A stretch of DNA of 64,000 bases from Saccharopolyspora flava. Its GTDB lineage: Bacteria > Actinomycetota > Actinomycetes > Mycobacteriales > Pseudonocardiaceae. Within the stretch, counting starts at the first letter, position 1; each line of letters opens with the position of its first letter. This document shows positions 53,574-62,796 of the stretch, piece by piece. The stretch is taken from positions 94,396-158,395 of the forward strand of contig NZ_FOZX01000012.1 of NCBI RefSeq assembly GCF_900116135.1, read 5' to 3'. The position numbers and the translations under genes were made by a program. The notes under the pieces are model-generated. The model was not told the DNA's origin and did no database searches. It saw nothing but the letters and a program-made list of their open reading frames with translations.

Positions 53574-54331
53574 GAAGTGCTCACCTCCTGCTGGGTCTCC
53601 CGCAAGAAGCCTCGATCACGGGCGACGTCGGTGAGCATCTCACGCAGCTGCCTGCGACCACGGTGCAGCCTCGACATCACGGTGCCGATGGGGGTGCCCA
53701 TGATCTCGGCGATCTCCTTGTATGCGAAACCTTCGACGTCCGCGAGGTACACGACCATGCGGAACTCCTCGGCCAGCAGCTGCAGCGCGGCCTTCACGTC
53801 GGTGTCGGGCAGCCGGTCCAGCGCCTCGACCTCGGCGGAGCGCAGCCCGGTCGAGGTGTGGTTCTCGGCCTGAGCGAGCTGCCAGTCGGCGATCTCATCG
53901 GTCGGCTGCTGCTGCGGCTGGCGCTGCCGCTTGCGGTAGCCGTTGATGTAGGTGTTGGTGAGGATCCGGTACAGCCAGGCCTTCAGGTTCGTGCCCTGGG
54001 TGAAGGACTTGAACGCCGAGAAGGCCTTCAGATAGGTCTCCTGCACGAGGTCCTCGGCGTCCTGCGCGTTGCGGGTCATCCGCAGCGCGGCGCCGTAGAG
54101 CTGGTCCAGCAGCGGCATGGCGTCCCGCTCGAAGCGGGCCGCGCGCTGCTCGTCCGTCTCCTCCACGACGTCCTGACCGGCCTCGTCCTGCGCCGGGACG
54201 CCCTGCTCCGGGGTCACGTCGCGGTTCGCGGTGGTGGTGGAGTCCGCGGTGTTCACAGAGTCCTTTGGGGTGCCAGGCACCAGGCTCCTTTCCCGCCGCC
54301 CGGGCTTGGTGGCGGCAGACGACGAACCCAT
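53570..54331 (-). CDS. sigR: ECF sigma factor SigR (SigH-type, oxidative stress)
   Basis: From ATG 54331, which has GAAGGAG upstream, the protein is 253 residues: a variable acidic N-terminus, region 2 ([35 protein letters not shown]...[20 protein letters not shown]), and region 4 ([20 protein letters not shown]...[19 protein letters not shown]). It directs thiol-oxidative stress genes. A second in-frame ATG at 54445 adds 38 residues and lies downstream of a perfect SigR-type promoter, so a longer stress-induced isoform, as known in Streptomyces coelicolor, is likely. Confidence 0.95.
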   Translation of the reverse strand: MGSSSAATKPGRRERSLVPGTPKDSVNTADSTTTANRDVTPEQGVPAQDEAGQDVVEETDEQRAARFERDAMPLLDQLYGAALRMTRNAQDAEDLVQETYLKAFSAFKSFTQGTNLKAWLYRILTNTYINGYRKRQRQPQQQPTDEIADWQLAQAENHTSTGLRSAEVEALDRLPDTDVKAALQLLAEEFRMVVYLADVEGFAYKEIAEIMGTPIGTVMSRLHRGRRQLREMLTDVARDRGFLRETQQEVSTS

Positions 54332-54460
54332 GCACTCCTTCGCATGGTCCGTGTTCGAGGATACCCGCGCTGTCCTGCTATTACCGGTCGGCAACAGCGG
54401 CGTGCGCGGTGGGCGGTCCAGCACGCAGGTGTTCGTCGAATCCATCGTCACGCTGGGTTC

Positions 54461-54486
54461 AACACGGGCTCCGGAGGCGCTATTCC
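54461..54486 (-). promoter_or_regulatory. SigR-dependent autoregulatory promoter
   Basis: On the minus strand GGAAT (54486 to 54482), an 18-nt spacer, and GTT (54463 to 54461) match the SigR/SigH consensus GGAAT-N18/19-GTT exactly. It lies 16 nt before the upstream in-frame ATG of sigR, and predicts positive autoregulation. Confidence 0.85.
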
Positions 54487-54505
54487 GGGCTCTAAGGTGA
54501 CGTGC

Positions 54506-54982
54506 GTGGCAGGCAAGGGAACTCCAGCGACCGCGCTGTTGAGCAAGAAGGGCGTCACCCACCGCGTGCACGCCTACGACCACGACCCGCGGGCCGAGTC
54601 GTTCGGCCTCGAAGCGGCCGAAGCGCTCGACGCCTCACCCGATCGAGTGTTCAAGACGCTCGTGGCGGACGTCGACGGCTCACTCACCGTGGGTGTGGTT
54701 CCGGTCACCGGCCAGCTCGACCTCAAGGCGCTGGCCGCCGCCGCGGGCGGCAAGAAGGCCAAGATGGCCGAGGTCGCCGCCGCCGAGCGCGCCACCGGCT
54801 ACGTCGCGGGCGGCATCTCCCCGCTCGGCCAGAAGAAGCGCCTCCCGGTCGTCATCGACGCCTCGGCCCGGACCTTCGACACCATCTACTGCAGCGCCGG
54901 CCGCAGGGGCCTGGAGATCGAACTCGCGCCCCGGGACCTCGCCGACCTGCTGGGAGCGACGTTCGCCGACATCGCCGGATGA
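54506..54982 (+). CDS. YbaK-type Cys-tRNA(Pro)/aminoacyl-tRNA deacylase
   Basis: The 158-residue protein fits the YbaK family: [39 protein letters not shown] (conserved Lys), [20 protein letters not shown], and [20 protein letters not shown]. It hydrolyses mischarged Cys-tRNA(Pro). GTG at 54506 lies 7 nt after TAAGGT (54493-54498); that box overlaps the upstream end of the divergent SigR promoter region. An upstream GTG at 54497 is possible. Confidence 0.9.
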   Translation: MAGKGTPATALLSKKGVTHRVHAYDHDPRAESFGLEAAEALDASPDRVFKTLVADVDGSLTVGVVPVTGQLDLKALAAAAGGKKAKMAEVAAAERATGYVAGGISPLGQKKRLPVVIDASARTFDTIYCSAGRRGLEIELAPRDLADLLGATFADIAG

Positions 54983-55002
54983 ACCTCGGCGCCCGTGATG
55001 TA

Positions 55003-55038
55003 GCCGAGGGGAGCGACCCGCAGGCCGCTCCCCTCGGC
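55003..55038 (+). terminator. Terminator after ybaK
   Basis: GCCGAGGGGAGCG (55003-55015) pairs perfectly with CGCTCCCCTCGGC (55026-55038). No T run follows. The rest of the gap to 55265 shows no gene; a second hairpin (GATCGCCC...GGGCGATC, 55231-55266) abuts the stop of the hydrolase gene. Confidence 0.75.
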
Positions 55039-55265
55039 GCTCGGTGAGGCTGCCGCGCAACAGCCGCACCCCGCGCCGGGCAGGATCGGGGGAATCGTCC
55101 CGCCCGGGTGAAGACCGCTCGGGGCCCAACGCCGTGGAGATCCTGCTGGCTCGCGGAGCGCGGAGGCAATGCGCGGAATTTCAAATGGTGATCGAGGCGC
55201 ACGGCCCCGGCGACGACCAGTCGAAAGCACGATCGCCCACCCGGCGACGCCACCCGGGCGGGCGA

Positions 55266-55877
55266 TCAGTCGAGCAGCCGCAGCACCTTCGCCAGCCACT
55301 CCGACGTCGCCCGGTGCACGGCGTCCACATCCGCCTTGAGCGAGTGATCACCGGCCACCAGCACCACCTCGCGGTGGAGCGCCGGCTCCGGACGCCCGAA
55401 CGCGTCCCGCTCGCCCTGCACCACCAGCACCGGGGTCTCGACCGCGTCGATCTCGGCCGCGCGCGACTTCTCCGGCTTGCCCGGCGGGTGCAGCGGGAAC
55501 GCCAGGCACAGCACCGCCTCCGCCTCCCCCGCCTCGGCCGTGCGGCAGGCCACCCGCGCACCGGAGGACCGGCCGCCGAAGATCAGCGGCAGGTCGGCGA
55601 ACCAGCGCTCGCCGAGATCCTCCACCACCGCCAGCCACGCCGCGTCCAGCTGCTTGGCGGGGGCGGGAGCCTTGCGGCCCGCCACCCGGTACGGCTGCTC
55701 GACCAGCGCCACGTGCACCCCGGCATCGGTCGCCGCGCGCGTCGCCGCCACCAGGTCCGGCGCGTGCACGCCACCGCCCGCGCCGTGCCCGAGCAGCAGC
55801 GCGGCCCGGCCCTCCTCGGCGCAGTGCAGCTCGGCCCGGGCCGGGCCGTGCGGGGTCTCGACCTCGATGCTGGTCAT
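55266..55877 (-). CDS. Alpha/beta hydrolase (KANL3/dienelactone-hydrolase-like)
   Basis: The 203-residue hydrolase has oxyanion-loop LLLGHGAGGGVHAPDL, nucleophile elbow FGGRSSGARVACRTA (Gly-x-Ser-x-Gly-like, Ser in RSSGA), the acid in GERDAFGRPE, and His in LVAGDHSLKADVDA. Substrate unknown. ATG at 55877 overlaps the stop of the upstream SRAP gene (ATGA), so the two are co-translated, perhaps hinting at a joint role. Confidence 0.85.
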   Translation of the reverse strand: MTSIEVETPHGPARAELHCAEEGRAALLLGHGAGGGVHAPDLVAATRAATDAGVHVALVEQPYRVAGRKAPAPAKQLDAAWLAVVEDLGERWFADLPLIFGGRSSGARVACRTAEAGEAEAVLCLAFPLHPPGKPEKSRAAEIDAVETPVLVVQGERDAFGRPEPALHREVVLVAGDHSLKADVDAVHRATSEWLAKVLRLLD

Positions 55878-56590
55878 GACTCGAACAACGCCACTTGCTC
55901 GGCCGGCGCGGGCACCGGTTCGGCGGGTTCCATCAGGTCAGGATGGTTGTTGCGCATGCTGTTCACCTCGGTCGACACCGTGTGGAGCGCCAGCTCACCG
56001 AGCACACCCGGCTCGGGGCGCAGCAACTCGTCGATCTCGCTTCGCGTCGGGTCCAGCCAGTCCGCCCAGCGGTCCTCGGGCAGCACCAGCGGCATCCGGT
56101 GGTGCACGTCGGCGAGCTCGCCGACCGCGTCGGTGGTCACCACAGCGCACGTCACCAGCGGTTCCGCCGCCGAATTCGGATCCCACCACGCGGAGAACAC
56201 CGCGGCCATCGCCATGCTCCGGCCGTCCCGGCGGCGGCACAGGTACGGCTGGCGGCGCTGATCACCGGGCTTCCACTCGTACCAGCCGGTCGCCGGCATC
56301 AGGCAGCGGCGACGCCGCGCCGACTCGGCGTAGGCGGGCTTGCTGGTGATCGTCTCCGCCCGGGCGTTGATCATCGGCGGGCCGCCGTCGGCCTCCTTCG
56401 CCCAGGTCGGCACCAAACCCCAGCGGACCGGCCGGACGCTGCGCTCGGCACCCCGCTGCACCACGATCGGCACGGTCTTGGTCGGCGTGATGTTGAAGTC
56501 CGCACCGGTCGCACCCCCGGTGCGATCCACCGCGTCGAACTCCTCGGCCAACGCCGCCGGGTCCTGCCGCACGGCGTACCGACCACACAT
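55874..56590 (-). CDS. SRAP-domain protein (YedK/HMCES family), copy A
   Basis: The 238-residue protein begins MCGRYAV; Cys2 forms the thiazolidine crosslink with abasic sites in single-stranded DNA in this family. Other hallmarks are NITPTKTVPIV, PVRWGLVPTWAKEADGGPPM, NARAETITSKPAY, LMPATGWYEWK (catalytic Glu) and HHRMPLVLP (catalytic His). It protects abasic sites from mutagenic repair. A second SRAP gene lies 32 bp upstream. The start is fixed by the required Cys2. Confidence 0.93.
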   Translation of the reverse strand: MCGRYAVRQDPAALAEEFDAVDRTGGATGADFNITPTKTVPIVVQRGAERSVRPVRWGLVPTWAKEADGGPPMINARAETITSKPAYAESARRRRCLMPATGWYEWKPGDQRRQPYLCRRRDGRSMAMAAVFSAWWDPNSAAEPLVTCAVVTTDAVGELADVHHRMPLVLPEDRWADWLDPTRSEIDELLRPEPGVLGELALHTVSTEVNSMRNNHPDLMEPAEPVPAPAEQVALFES

Positions 56591-56622
56591 CCCGCTCTCA
56601 CCTCGACTCGGAGAACCACTGC

Positions 56623-57378
56623 CTACGTACGAGGGTCCAAACCTACCGCCTCCCCGGAGGCGTCGAGAGACACGCGATCGAGCAGTTCCGCACCGTTGTT
56701 GCGGACGTTGTTCACCGCCGTTGACACCGGCCTGACCTCCAGCGACTCGGCCACCTCCAGCGACGGCGGCGCCAGCAGGTCCGACACGTCCGGCTGATCC
56801 GGGTCCAGCCAGTGCTCCCACGCCGAGGGCTCCAGCAGCAGCGGCATCCGGTCGTGCACCTCGGTCAGCTGCCCGACCGCCGCCGCGGTCAGCACCGAGC
56901 AGGTCACCAGCGGCTCGGCCTCGTCGTTCTCCCGCCACGTCGAGTAGATCCCGGCCATCGCCAGGCTCGACCCGTCCGGCGGCGTCATGAAGAACGGCTG
57001 CTTGCGCCCGCCCTCGCGCTTCCACTCGTACCAGCCGTCGGCCGGGACCAGGCAGCGGTAGCGCTTGATCGAGCTGCGGAACGCGGGCTTGCCGGTCACC
57101 GTCTCCGACTTGGCGTTGATCATCCGGCTGCCGATGGACTTGTCCTTCGCCCAGAACGGCACCAGCCCCCAGCGCATCACCCGGATTGAGCGCTCGGTGC
57201 GCTCCAGATCGGCCTGCCCCGTCTCGTCCTGCGGATGCCGCTGCACCACCGTCAGCACCCGCTTGGTCGGGGCGACGTTGAAGTCGGCGCCCGGCGCCGC
57301 ACCACCGGTGGCGTCCAGGGCCGCGAACTCCGCCGCGAGCTTGCCCGGATCCTTGCTGGAGGCGTATCTGCCGCACAT
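56623..57378 (-). CDS. SRAP-domain protein (YedK/HMCES family), copy B
   Basis: The 251-residue protein begins MCGRYASS with the catalytic Cys2, and shares [60 protein letters not shown] and [10 protein letters not shown] with copy A. All catalytic residues appear present in both, so this is an old tandem duplication, not decay of one copy. Synteny with Rv3226c (SRAP) and aroA (Rv3227) suggests this locus normally has one copy. A longer N-terminus would displace Cys2 and is rejected. Confidence 0.93.
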   Translation of the reverse strand: MCGRYASSKDPGKLAAEFAALDATGGAAPGADFNVAPTKRVLTVVQRHPQDETGQADLERTERSIRVMRWGLVPFWAKDKSIGSRMINAKSETVTGKPAFRSSIKRYRCLVPADGWYEWKREGGRKQPFFMTPPDGSSLAMAGIYSTWRENDEAEPLVTCSVLTAAAVGQLTEVHDRMPLLLEPSAWEHWLDPDQPDVSDLLAPPSLEVAESLEVRPVSTAVNNVRNNGAELLDRVSLDASGEAVGLDPRT

Positions 57379-57506
57379 CCGCTTCTCCACCCTCCCGCGA
57401 GACGAGGTGCGAGTCCACTTCATCCTCGCAGTCCGCTTCGCCCCGGGCGAGCGTCCCGACCGCCCCGGCGCTGAAACCACCGGGTGGAGTGCGGGATCAT
57501 TGGCCC

Positions 57507-58775
57507 ATGACCCAGCTCTGGCCCGCTCCCGTCGCCACCGGCACCGTGCGCGCGACGGTCCCGCTGCCCGGTTCGAAATCGATCACCAACCGGGCGCTGG
57601 TGCTCGCCGCGCTCGCCGACGGACCGTCGACGCTTCGCGCCCCGCTGCGCAGCCGGGACACCGAGCTGATGGCCGCCGCACTGCGCTCGCTGGGCGCCAC
57701 GATCACCGACGGACCGGACGGTTCCTGGCAGGTCACCCCCGCTGACCTGCGCGGACCCGCCGAGGTCGACTGCGGGCTGGCCGGCACCGTGATGCGCTTC
57801 GTGCCGCCGGTGGCCGCGCTCGCCGTCGGCCGGATCGCCTTCGACGGCGACCCGCAAGCCCGCAAGCGACCGCTGGGCACCGTCCTCGACGCGCTGCGCG
57901 ACCTCGGCGCCGACATCACCGGCAGCGCCCTGCCGTTCGAGGTCCACGGCACCGGTGCGCTGACCGGCGGCGTCGTCACCATCGACGCCTCGGCGTCCTC
58001 CCAGTTCGTCTCCGGACTGCTGCTGTCCGCGCCGCGCTTCGAGCAGGGCGTGACCGTCCGCCACTCCGGACCGCCCGTGCCGTCGCTGCCGCACATCGAC
58101 ATGACCGTCGAGATGCTGCGCGACGCCGGCGTCGCCGCCGAGCGCTCGCAGCGCAACGCCTGGCGCGTCGAACCCGGCCCGATCCGCGCGCTGAACTGCG
58201 ACGTCGAACCCGACCTGTCGAACGCCACCCCGTTCCTGGCCGCGGCCGCGGTCACCGGCGGCACGGTCACCGTCCCCGGCTGGCCCGCCCGCACCACCCA
58301 GCCCGGCGACGCGATCCGCGACATCCTCGCCCGGATGGGCGCCGATGTCCGCCTCGACGACGACGGCCTGACCGTCACCGGACCCGACGAGCTCGAACCC
58401 GTCGACATCGACCTGCGCGCCGTCGGCGAACTCACCCCCACCGTCGCCGCCCTCGCCGCCCTGGCCTCCGGGCGGTCGCGGCTGCGCGGCATCGCCCACC
58501 TGCGCGGGCACGAGACCGACCGGCTCGCCGCCCTGGAGACCGAGCTCAACAAGCTCGGCACGCAGGTCGGCCAGACCGAGGACGGCCTGATCATCGACCC
58601 CGCGCCGATGTCCGGCGCCGAGTGGCACTCCTACGCCGACCACCGGATGGCCACCGCGGGCGCCATCCTCGGCCTCAAGGTCCCGGGCGTCGTCGTCGAG
58701 GACATCGCCACCACCGGCAAGACCATCCCCGACTTCCCCGGGATGTGGGCCGCGATGCTGGAGGAGACCGCGTGA
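57507..58775 (+). CDS. aroA: 3-phosphoshikimate 1-carboxyvinyltransferase (EPSP synthase)
   Basis: The 422-residue enzyme has the substrate loop [30 protein letters not shown] (the glyphosate-loop region; the usual Pro after Arg is Phe), [32 protein letters not shown] and [17 protein letters not shown]. It makes EPSP from shikimate-3-phosphate and PEP. ATG at 57507 lies 6 nt after GATCAT. It is followed by rsgA after 16 bp, as in mycobacteria (Rv3227-Rv3228). Confidence 0.96.
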   Translation: MTQLWPAPVATGTVRATVPLPGSKSITNRALVLAALADGPSTLRAPLRSRDTELMAAALRSLGATITDGPDGSWQVTPADLRGPAEVDCGLAGTVMRFVPPVAALAVGRIAFDGDPQARKRPLGTVLDALRDLGADITGSALPFEVHGTGALTGGVVTIDASASSQFVSGLLLSAPRFEQGVTVRHSGPPVPSLPHIDMTVEMLRDAGVAAERSQRNAWRVEPGPIRALNCDVEPDLSNATPFLAAAAVTGGTVTVPGWPARTTQPGDAIRDILARMGADVRLDDDGLTVTGPDELEPVDIDLRAVGELTPTVAALAALASGRSRLRGIAHLRGHETDRLAALETELNKLGTQVGQTEDGLIIDPAPMSGAEWHSYADHRMATAGAILGLKVPGVVVEDIATTGKTIPDFPGMWAAMLEETA

Positions 58776-58791
58776 CCCCGGGAGCCGGCAG

Positions 58792-59799
58792 ATGAGCAAG
58801 CGCGGGTGGCGCAACCTCGACGAATCCGACGTGCGGGTGCGGCCCGGACGCGGCAGCAGGCCGCGCAGCAAGCAGCGCCCCAAGCACGCCGACGCCGCCG
58901 AGGCGATGGTCATCGCCGTCGACCGCGGCCGCTGGACCGTCGCCCTCGACGGCGACCCGGACCGCGTCGTCACCGCCATGCGCGCCCGCGAGCTCGGCCG
59001 CACTCCCGTCGTCGTCGGCGACCTGGTGGGCGTGGTCGGCGACATCTCCGGCAAGCCCGACACGCTCGCGCGCATCGTCCGCGTCGCCGACCGCTCCAGC
59101 GTGCTGCGCCGCACCGCCGACGACACCGACCCCTACGAGCGGGTCGTCGTCGCCAACGCCGAACGGCTGATCATCGTCACCGCCCTCGCCGACCCGCCAC
59201 CGCGCCCCGGCTTCATCGACCGCTGCCTGGTCGCCGCCTACGCGGGCGGCCTCTCACCGGTGCTGTGCCTGACCAAGGCCGACCTCGCCGACCCCGGCGA
59301 GTGGATCGCCAGCTACTCCTCGCTGGACATGCCGATCACCATCACCCGCCTCGGCGAGCAGCCCGACGAGCTGCGGGAGCTGCTGTCCGGCCGGGTCTCC
59401 GCGCTCGTCGGCCACTCCGGCGTCGGCAAGTCCACCCTGGTCAACCAGCTCGTCCCGGACGCCGAACGCGCGACCGGGGAGGTCAGCGGCGTCGGGAAGG
59501 GCCGGCACACCTCCACCTCGGCCGTCGCCCTCGCGCTGCCCGGCGGCGGCTGGGTCGTCGACACGCCCGGCATCCGCTCGTTCGGGCTCGCCCACGTCAC
59601 CGCCGACGACGTGATCGCCCCGTTCGAGGGATTCGCCGAGGCCGCCGAGGAGTGCCCGCCGAACTGCGGACACCTCGGCGGAACCGACGACCCGGACTGC
59701 TACCTCGACACCTACGCGGCCGACGAAGGCGGCAGCACCGAGCAGCTCACCTCGCTGCGCCGGCTCCTGCGCTCCCGCGCGGGCCTGGACGAGTCCTGA
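58792..59799 (+). CDS. rsgA: Ribosome small-subunit GTPase RsgA
   Basis: The 335-residue circularly permuted GTPase has an OB-fold N-terminal domain, G4 LTKADLAD before G1 GHSGVGKSTLVNQ, then G3 DTPGIRSFG, and a C-terminal zinc site ECPPNCGHLGGTDDPDC. It matures the 30S subunit. ATG at 58792 has GGGAG at a workable distance. It probably shares a transcript with aroA. Confidence 0.95.
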   Translation: MSKRGWRNLDESDVRVRPGRGSRPRSKQRPKHADAAEAMVIAVDRGRWTVALDGDPDRVVTAMRARELGRTPVVVGDLVGVVGDISGKPDTLARIVRVADRSSVLRRTADDTDPYERVVVANAERLIIVTALADPPPRPGFIDRCLVAAYAGGLSPVLCLTKADLADPGEWIASYSSLDMPITITRLGEQPDELRELLSGRVSALVGHSGVGKSTLVNQLVPDAERATGEVSGVGKGRHTSTSAVALALPGGGWVVDTPGIRSFGLAHVTADDVIAPFEGFAEAAEECPPNCGHLGGTDDPDCYLDTYAADEGGSTEQLTSLRRLLRSRAGLDES

Positions 59800-59922
59800 T
59801 CCGGTGATCTCGGCGCTTCCCCCGAACGGGGACGCGCGTCCCCGGTGGGTTTCCCGCTTCGTTGCTAGCGTTGGCCAGCGAAATCCGAGCCGTCCCGCCA
59901 CCCGCCGGAGGAGCGCGTCCCG

Positions 59923-60780
59923 ATGCCCCGAGCCCGCACCAGGACTGCGGTGTTGTCCGCCGGTCTCGCCCTGACCGCCGCACTCGGCGCCTGCACCAGC
60001 GAGCCCCAGCCGCACGCGGCCGTGCCCCGCGCCGCCGCGCGCCCCGATCCGCGCCCGGCCGCCGAGCCGCTGCTCGCCGACACCATCGGCAAGATCAACA
60101 GCACCGGTAGCGCGCACGCCACCATGACCGGCAGCCTCGGCATCGTCGGGCAGCTGCACGCCGACGGAGTCGTCCGCTACCGCGGCCCGCAGGCCGACCT
60201 CGCGCTCGACGGCAAGACCCGCAACACGCGCACCGACGAGCTCGCGGTGTCCATCGTGAACAGCACCGGCTACCTGAACACCCCGCTGGCCCGGCCGGAC
60301 GCGAACAAGCGGTGGCTGAAGATCTCCCAGGACGGCTCGGACTTCGGGTCCAAGCTGCTCAGCCCGGCCCTGGACCAGCTGCACGAATCCGTCGACCCGC
60401 GCGCCACGTTCAGCGGCGTCGAAGCGGCCACCCGCATCCAGGGCACCGCCCCCGACACCGTCGACGGCCGCCCCACCACCCGCTACGACCTGCGCATCCG
60501 CACCGACCAGGCCGCCGAGATCGCGCCCGACGAGCAGCAGCGCGAGCGCTTCCAGCAGGCCGCCGACGACGGCGAGCGGGAACTCGGCTTCCAGCTCTGG
60601 CTCGACGACCAGGGGCTGCCCGCCAAGTTCGCCGCCACCACCAAGGTCGCGCAGGCCGGCGAGGTCTCGCTGACCTCCACCTACCGCGACTGGGGCAGCC
60701 CGGTCGACATCCCGCTGCCCCCGGCCGAGCAGGTCGGCGTCCTCGACGGTCTCCCGCCGATGGCGCAACCGCCCCGCTGA
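59923..60780 (+). CDS. Lipoprotein, LppX/LprG-like
   Basis: The 285-residue precursor has a lipoprotein signal with lipobox LGAC (Cys24). The mature part has the LppX_LprAFG pattern: LLADTIGKINSTGSAHATM..., a repeated antiparallel strand set, and YDLRIRTDQAAEIAPDEQQ. Family members carry lipids or glycolipids across the envelope. RBS CGGAGGAG lies upstream of ATG 59923, with TAGCGT near 59864 as a -10 candidate. Confidence 0.85.
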   Translation: MPRARTRTAVLSAGLALTAALGACTSEPQPHAAVPRAAARPDPRPAAEPLLADTIGKINSTGSAHATMTGSLGIVGQLHADGVVRYRGPQADLALDGKTRNTRTDELAVSIVNSTGYLNTPLARPDANKRWLKISQDGSDFGSKLLSPALDQLHESVDPRATFSGVEAATRIQGTAPDTVDGRPTTRYDLRIRTDQAAEIAPDEQQRERFQQAADDGERELGFQLWLDDQGLPAKFAATTKVAQAGEVSLTSTYRDWGSPVDIPLPPAEQVGVLDGLPPMAQPPR

Positions 60781-60784
60781 GCTG

Positions 60785-61282
60785 CTACATCAGCTCCAGC
60801 AGGAACGGCACCTCCTGCGGGGCGTACCAGGCGAGCTCGTGGTCCTCGGCCTCGCCGAGCGCGAACTCCGCGTCCGGGTCGCCCAGGTCGGCGGCGTCGA
60901 TGACCTCGACCGCCGCCCGCACCGCGTCCTCCGCCTCACCGGTGTCCACGTGCACCGCGGCGAGCTGCTTCCAGCTCACCGGCCCGGACACCTTCACCAC
61001 CGCGTGGTCCAGGTCCGGCCGCAACGTCACGTCGTCCACGTCCGCGGAGATCACCACGCGGCGCTGCTCGATCTTGCCGTCCTCGTCGGCGGCCAGGAGC
61101 CGCAGCGACGCGCGAGCGGCCTCCCGCATCGCCGCGTACTCCAACTCCTCGGTGTCGCCGGTGGCGTAGGACTCGCGCAGCGCCGGAGTCAACGCGAAAG
61201 CCGTCCCACCGAGCGGCTGCAGCTGCTTGTCCGCCACCAGCTGCTGCAGCATCGGCAGCGTGGCGGGCAGGTAAATCCTCAT
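60785..61282 (-). CDS. Conserved actinobacterial protein (DUF6912-like)
   Basis: The 165-residue cytosolic protein starts MRIYLPATLPMLQQLVADKQ and ends APQEVPFLLELM; both ends resemble a conserved actinobacterial family of unknown function that I recall as DUF6912. It is acidic, without membrane segments. Its ATG overlaps the WS/DGAT stop (ATGA), so it is translated with that lipid enzyme. Confidence 0.7.
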   Translation of the reverse strand: MRIYLPATLPMLQQLVADKQLQPLGGTAFALTPALRESYATGDTEELEYAAMREAARASLRLLAADEDGKIEQRRVVISADVDDVTLRPDLDHAVVKVSGPVSWKQLAAVHVDTGEAEDAVRAAVEVIDAADLGDPDAEFALGEAEDHELAWYAPQEVPFLLELM

Positions 61283-62715
61283 GCGTCGACCGTCCCGATC
61301 ATCTCGTCTACTGCTTCACCGATCATCGCCGCCAGCACGCCGACGTCGGGCATCGCGTCCCGATCCGCGTTCAGGCCGAAGTACAGCGCGCCGTTGTACG
61401 AGGTCACCCCGACCGACAGCGACTGGTTCTTGGCCAGCGGCACCACCGGGAACATCTCCATCATCCTCGCCCCCGCCGCGTACAGCGGCACCTGCGGGCC
61501 CGGCACGTTGGTGACCAGCACGTTGAACAACCGATCCGAGAACTGGTTGGCGACCCGGGCACCCAGCGCGTGCAACGTCGGCGGCGCGAAACCGCTGACC
61601 TTCACCAGGGCGTCCGCCGCCACCGACTGCCCCGACTCGGAGTGCGCCCGCATGGCGTGGCTGACCTGGTGCAACCGCATCGTCGGATTGCCCTCGCCGA
61701 CCGGCAGATCCACCAGGTAGGCCGACACCTTGTTGCCCGCCGAACCGACCGGCAGGCTCGCCGTGTCCTGGTAGGCCGCGTCCGCCTCGGCGTCGTCGGA
61801 CCGCACCGACACCGGCACCATCGCCCGCAGCGTCGTCGACGGTGTGACCACCTCGCCGCGCGAGAGCAACCAGTTCCGCAACGCGCCCGCGACCACCGCG
61901 AGCACCACGTCATTGACGGTGCTGCCGTGCGCCCGCCGCACCGCGCGGAGATCGTCCAGCTTCGCCTTGGCCACCGCGAACCGGCGCTGCGTCGACGTCG
62001 GCGCGTTCAGCGGACCGCTGGGTGCGGGCACCACCGCCGCCCGCACCGCGGAGGCCACGCCCCCGAGCGCGCGGCTCACCTTCTGCACCGTCGCCGAGGC
62101 GTCGACCATCGCCGCCCGCACGTTCTCCACGACCTCGCCGGGCCGCTGCACCGCGTCGGTGGCGGCCTCCACCAGCAGCTGCGTGACCGTCGGAGCCGGC
62201 CGCGGCATCCACAGCGCGTCCGGGTCCTCGATCTCGCGATTCCGCCGCACGTCGAAGATGACCTGGCCGATGTCGATCGCACCGATCCCGTCGATCATCG
62301 CCTGGTGGGTCTTGGTGATGATCGCGAGCCGGTTCCGCGACAGGCCCTCCACCAGGTACAGCTCCCACAGCGGGCGGGTGTGGTCGAGCTTGCGCGACAT
62401 CAGCCGCGCCACCAGGTCGTGCAGCTGATCGTCGTTGCCCGGTTTCGGCAGCGCCGACCGGCGCACGTGGTAAGTGAGGTCGAAGTCCTGGTCGTCAACC
62501 CACACCGGCCGCGCGAGGCTGCCCGGCACCTCCATCACCCGCTGCCGGTAGCGCGGCACCAGACCGAGCCTGCGGTCGATCATCGACAGCAGGTGCTCGT
62601 AGTCGAAATCGCTTCGCGGCCGCCGGAACACGGCGACACCACCGACGTGCATCGGCGTCGTGTAGTCCTCCACGTAGAGGAACGAGGCGTCGACGGCGGA
62701 GAGACGATCGGGCAT
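61279..62715 (-). CDS. WS/DGAT-family O-acyltransferase
   Basis: The 478-residue protein begins MPDRLSAVDASFLYVEDYTTPMHVG, diagnostic for bifunctional wax ester synthase/diacylglycerol acyltransferases. The catalytic motif is THQAMIDG, with Gln replacing the second His of HHxxxDG. VPVSVRSDDAEADAAY, NVLVTNVPGPQVPLY and SYNGALYFGLNAD are the C-terminal signatures. It probably acylates diacylglycerol or alcohols for storage lipid. ATG at 62715 is preferred over 62733 by family alignment. Confidence 0.92.
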   Translation of the reverse strand: MPDRLSAVDASFLYVEDYTTPMHVGGVAVFRRPRSDFDYEHLLSMIDRRLGLVPRYRQRVMEVPGSLARPVWVDDQDFDLTYHVRRSALPKPGNDDQLHDLVARLMSRKLDHTRPLWELYLVEGLSRNRLAIITKTHQAMIDGIGAIDIGQVIFDVRRNREIEDPDALWMPRPAPTVTQLLVEAATDAVQRPGEVVENVRAAMVDASATVQKVSRALGGVASAVRAAVVPAPSGPLNAPTSTQRRFAVAKAKLDDLRAVRRAHGSTVNDVVLAVVAGALRNWLLSRGEVVTPSTTLRAMVPVSVRSDDAEADAAYQDTASLPVGSAGNKVSAYLVDLPVGEGNPTMRLHQVSHAMRAHSESGQSVAADALVKVSGFAPPTLHALGARVANQFSDRLFNVLVTNVPGPQVPLYAAGARMMEMFPVVPLAKNQSLSVGVTSYNGALYFGLNADRDAMPDVGVLAAMIGEAVDEMIGTVDA

Positions 62716-62796
62716 GCCGAGATCCTGGCACACATGACGCCCGGCCCGAGGGGTTCACCCGCCGAGCCCTGACCCGGGCATGTGACACTTGCTGGT

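Noticed and set aside
53663..54505. Extended start of the YbaK frame
   Set aside because: It is antisense to sigR; family length and the TAAGGT box support the GTG at 54506.
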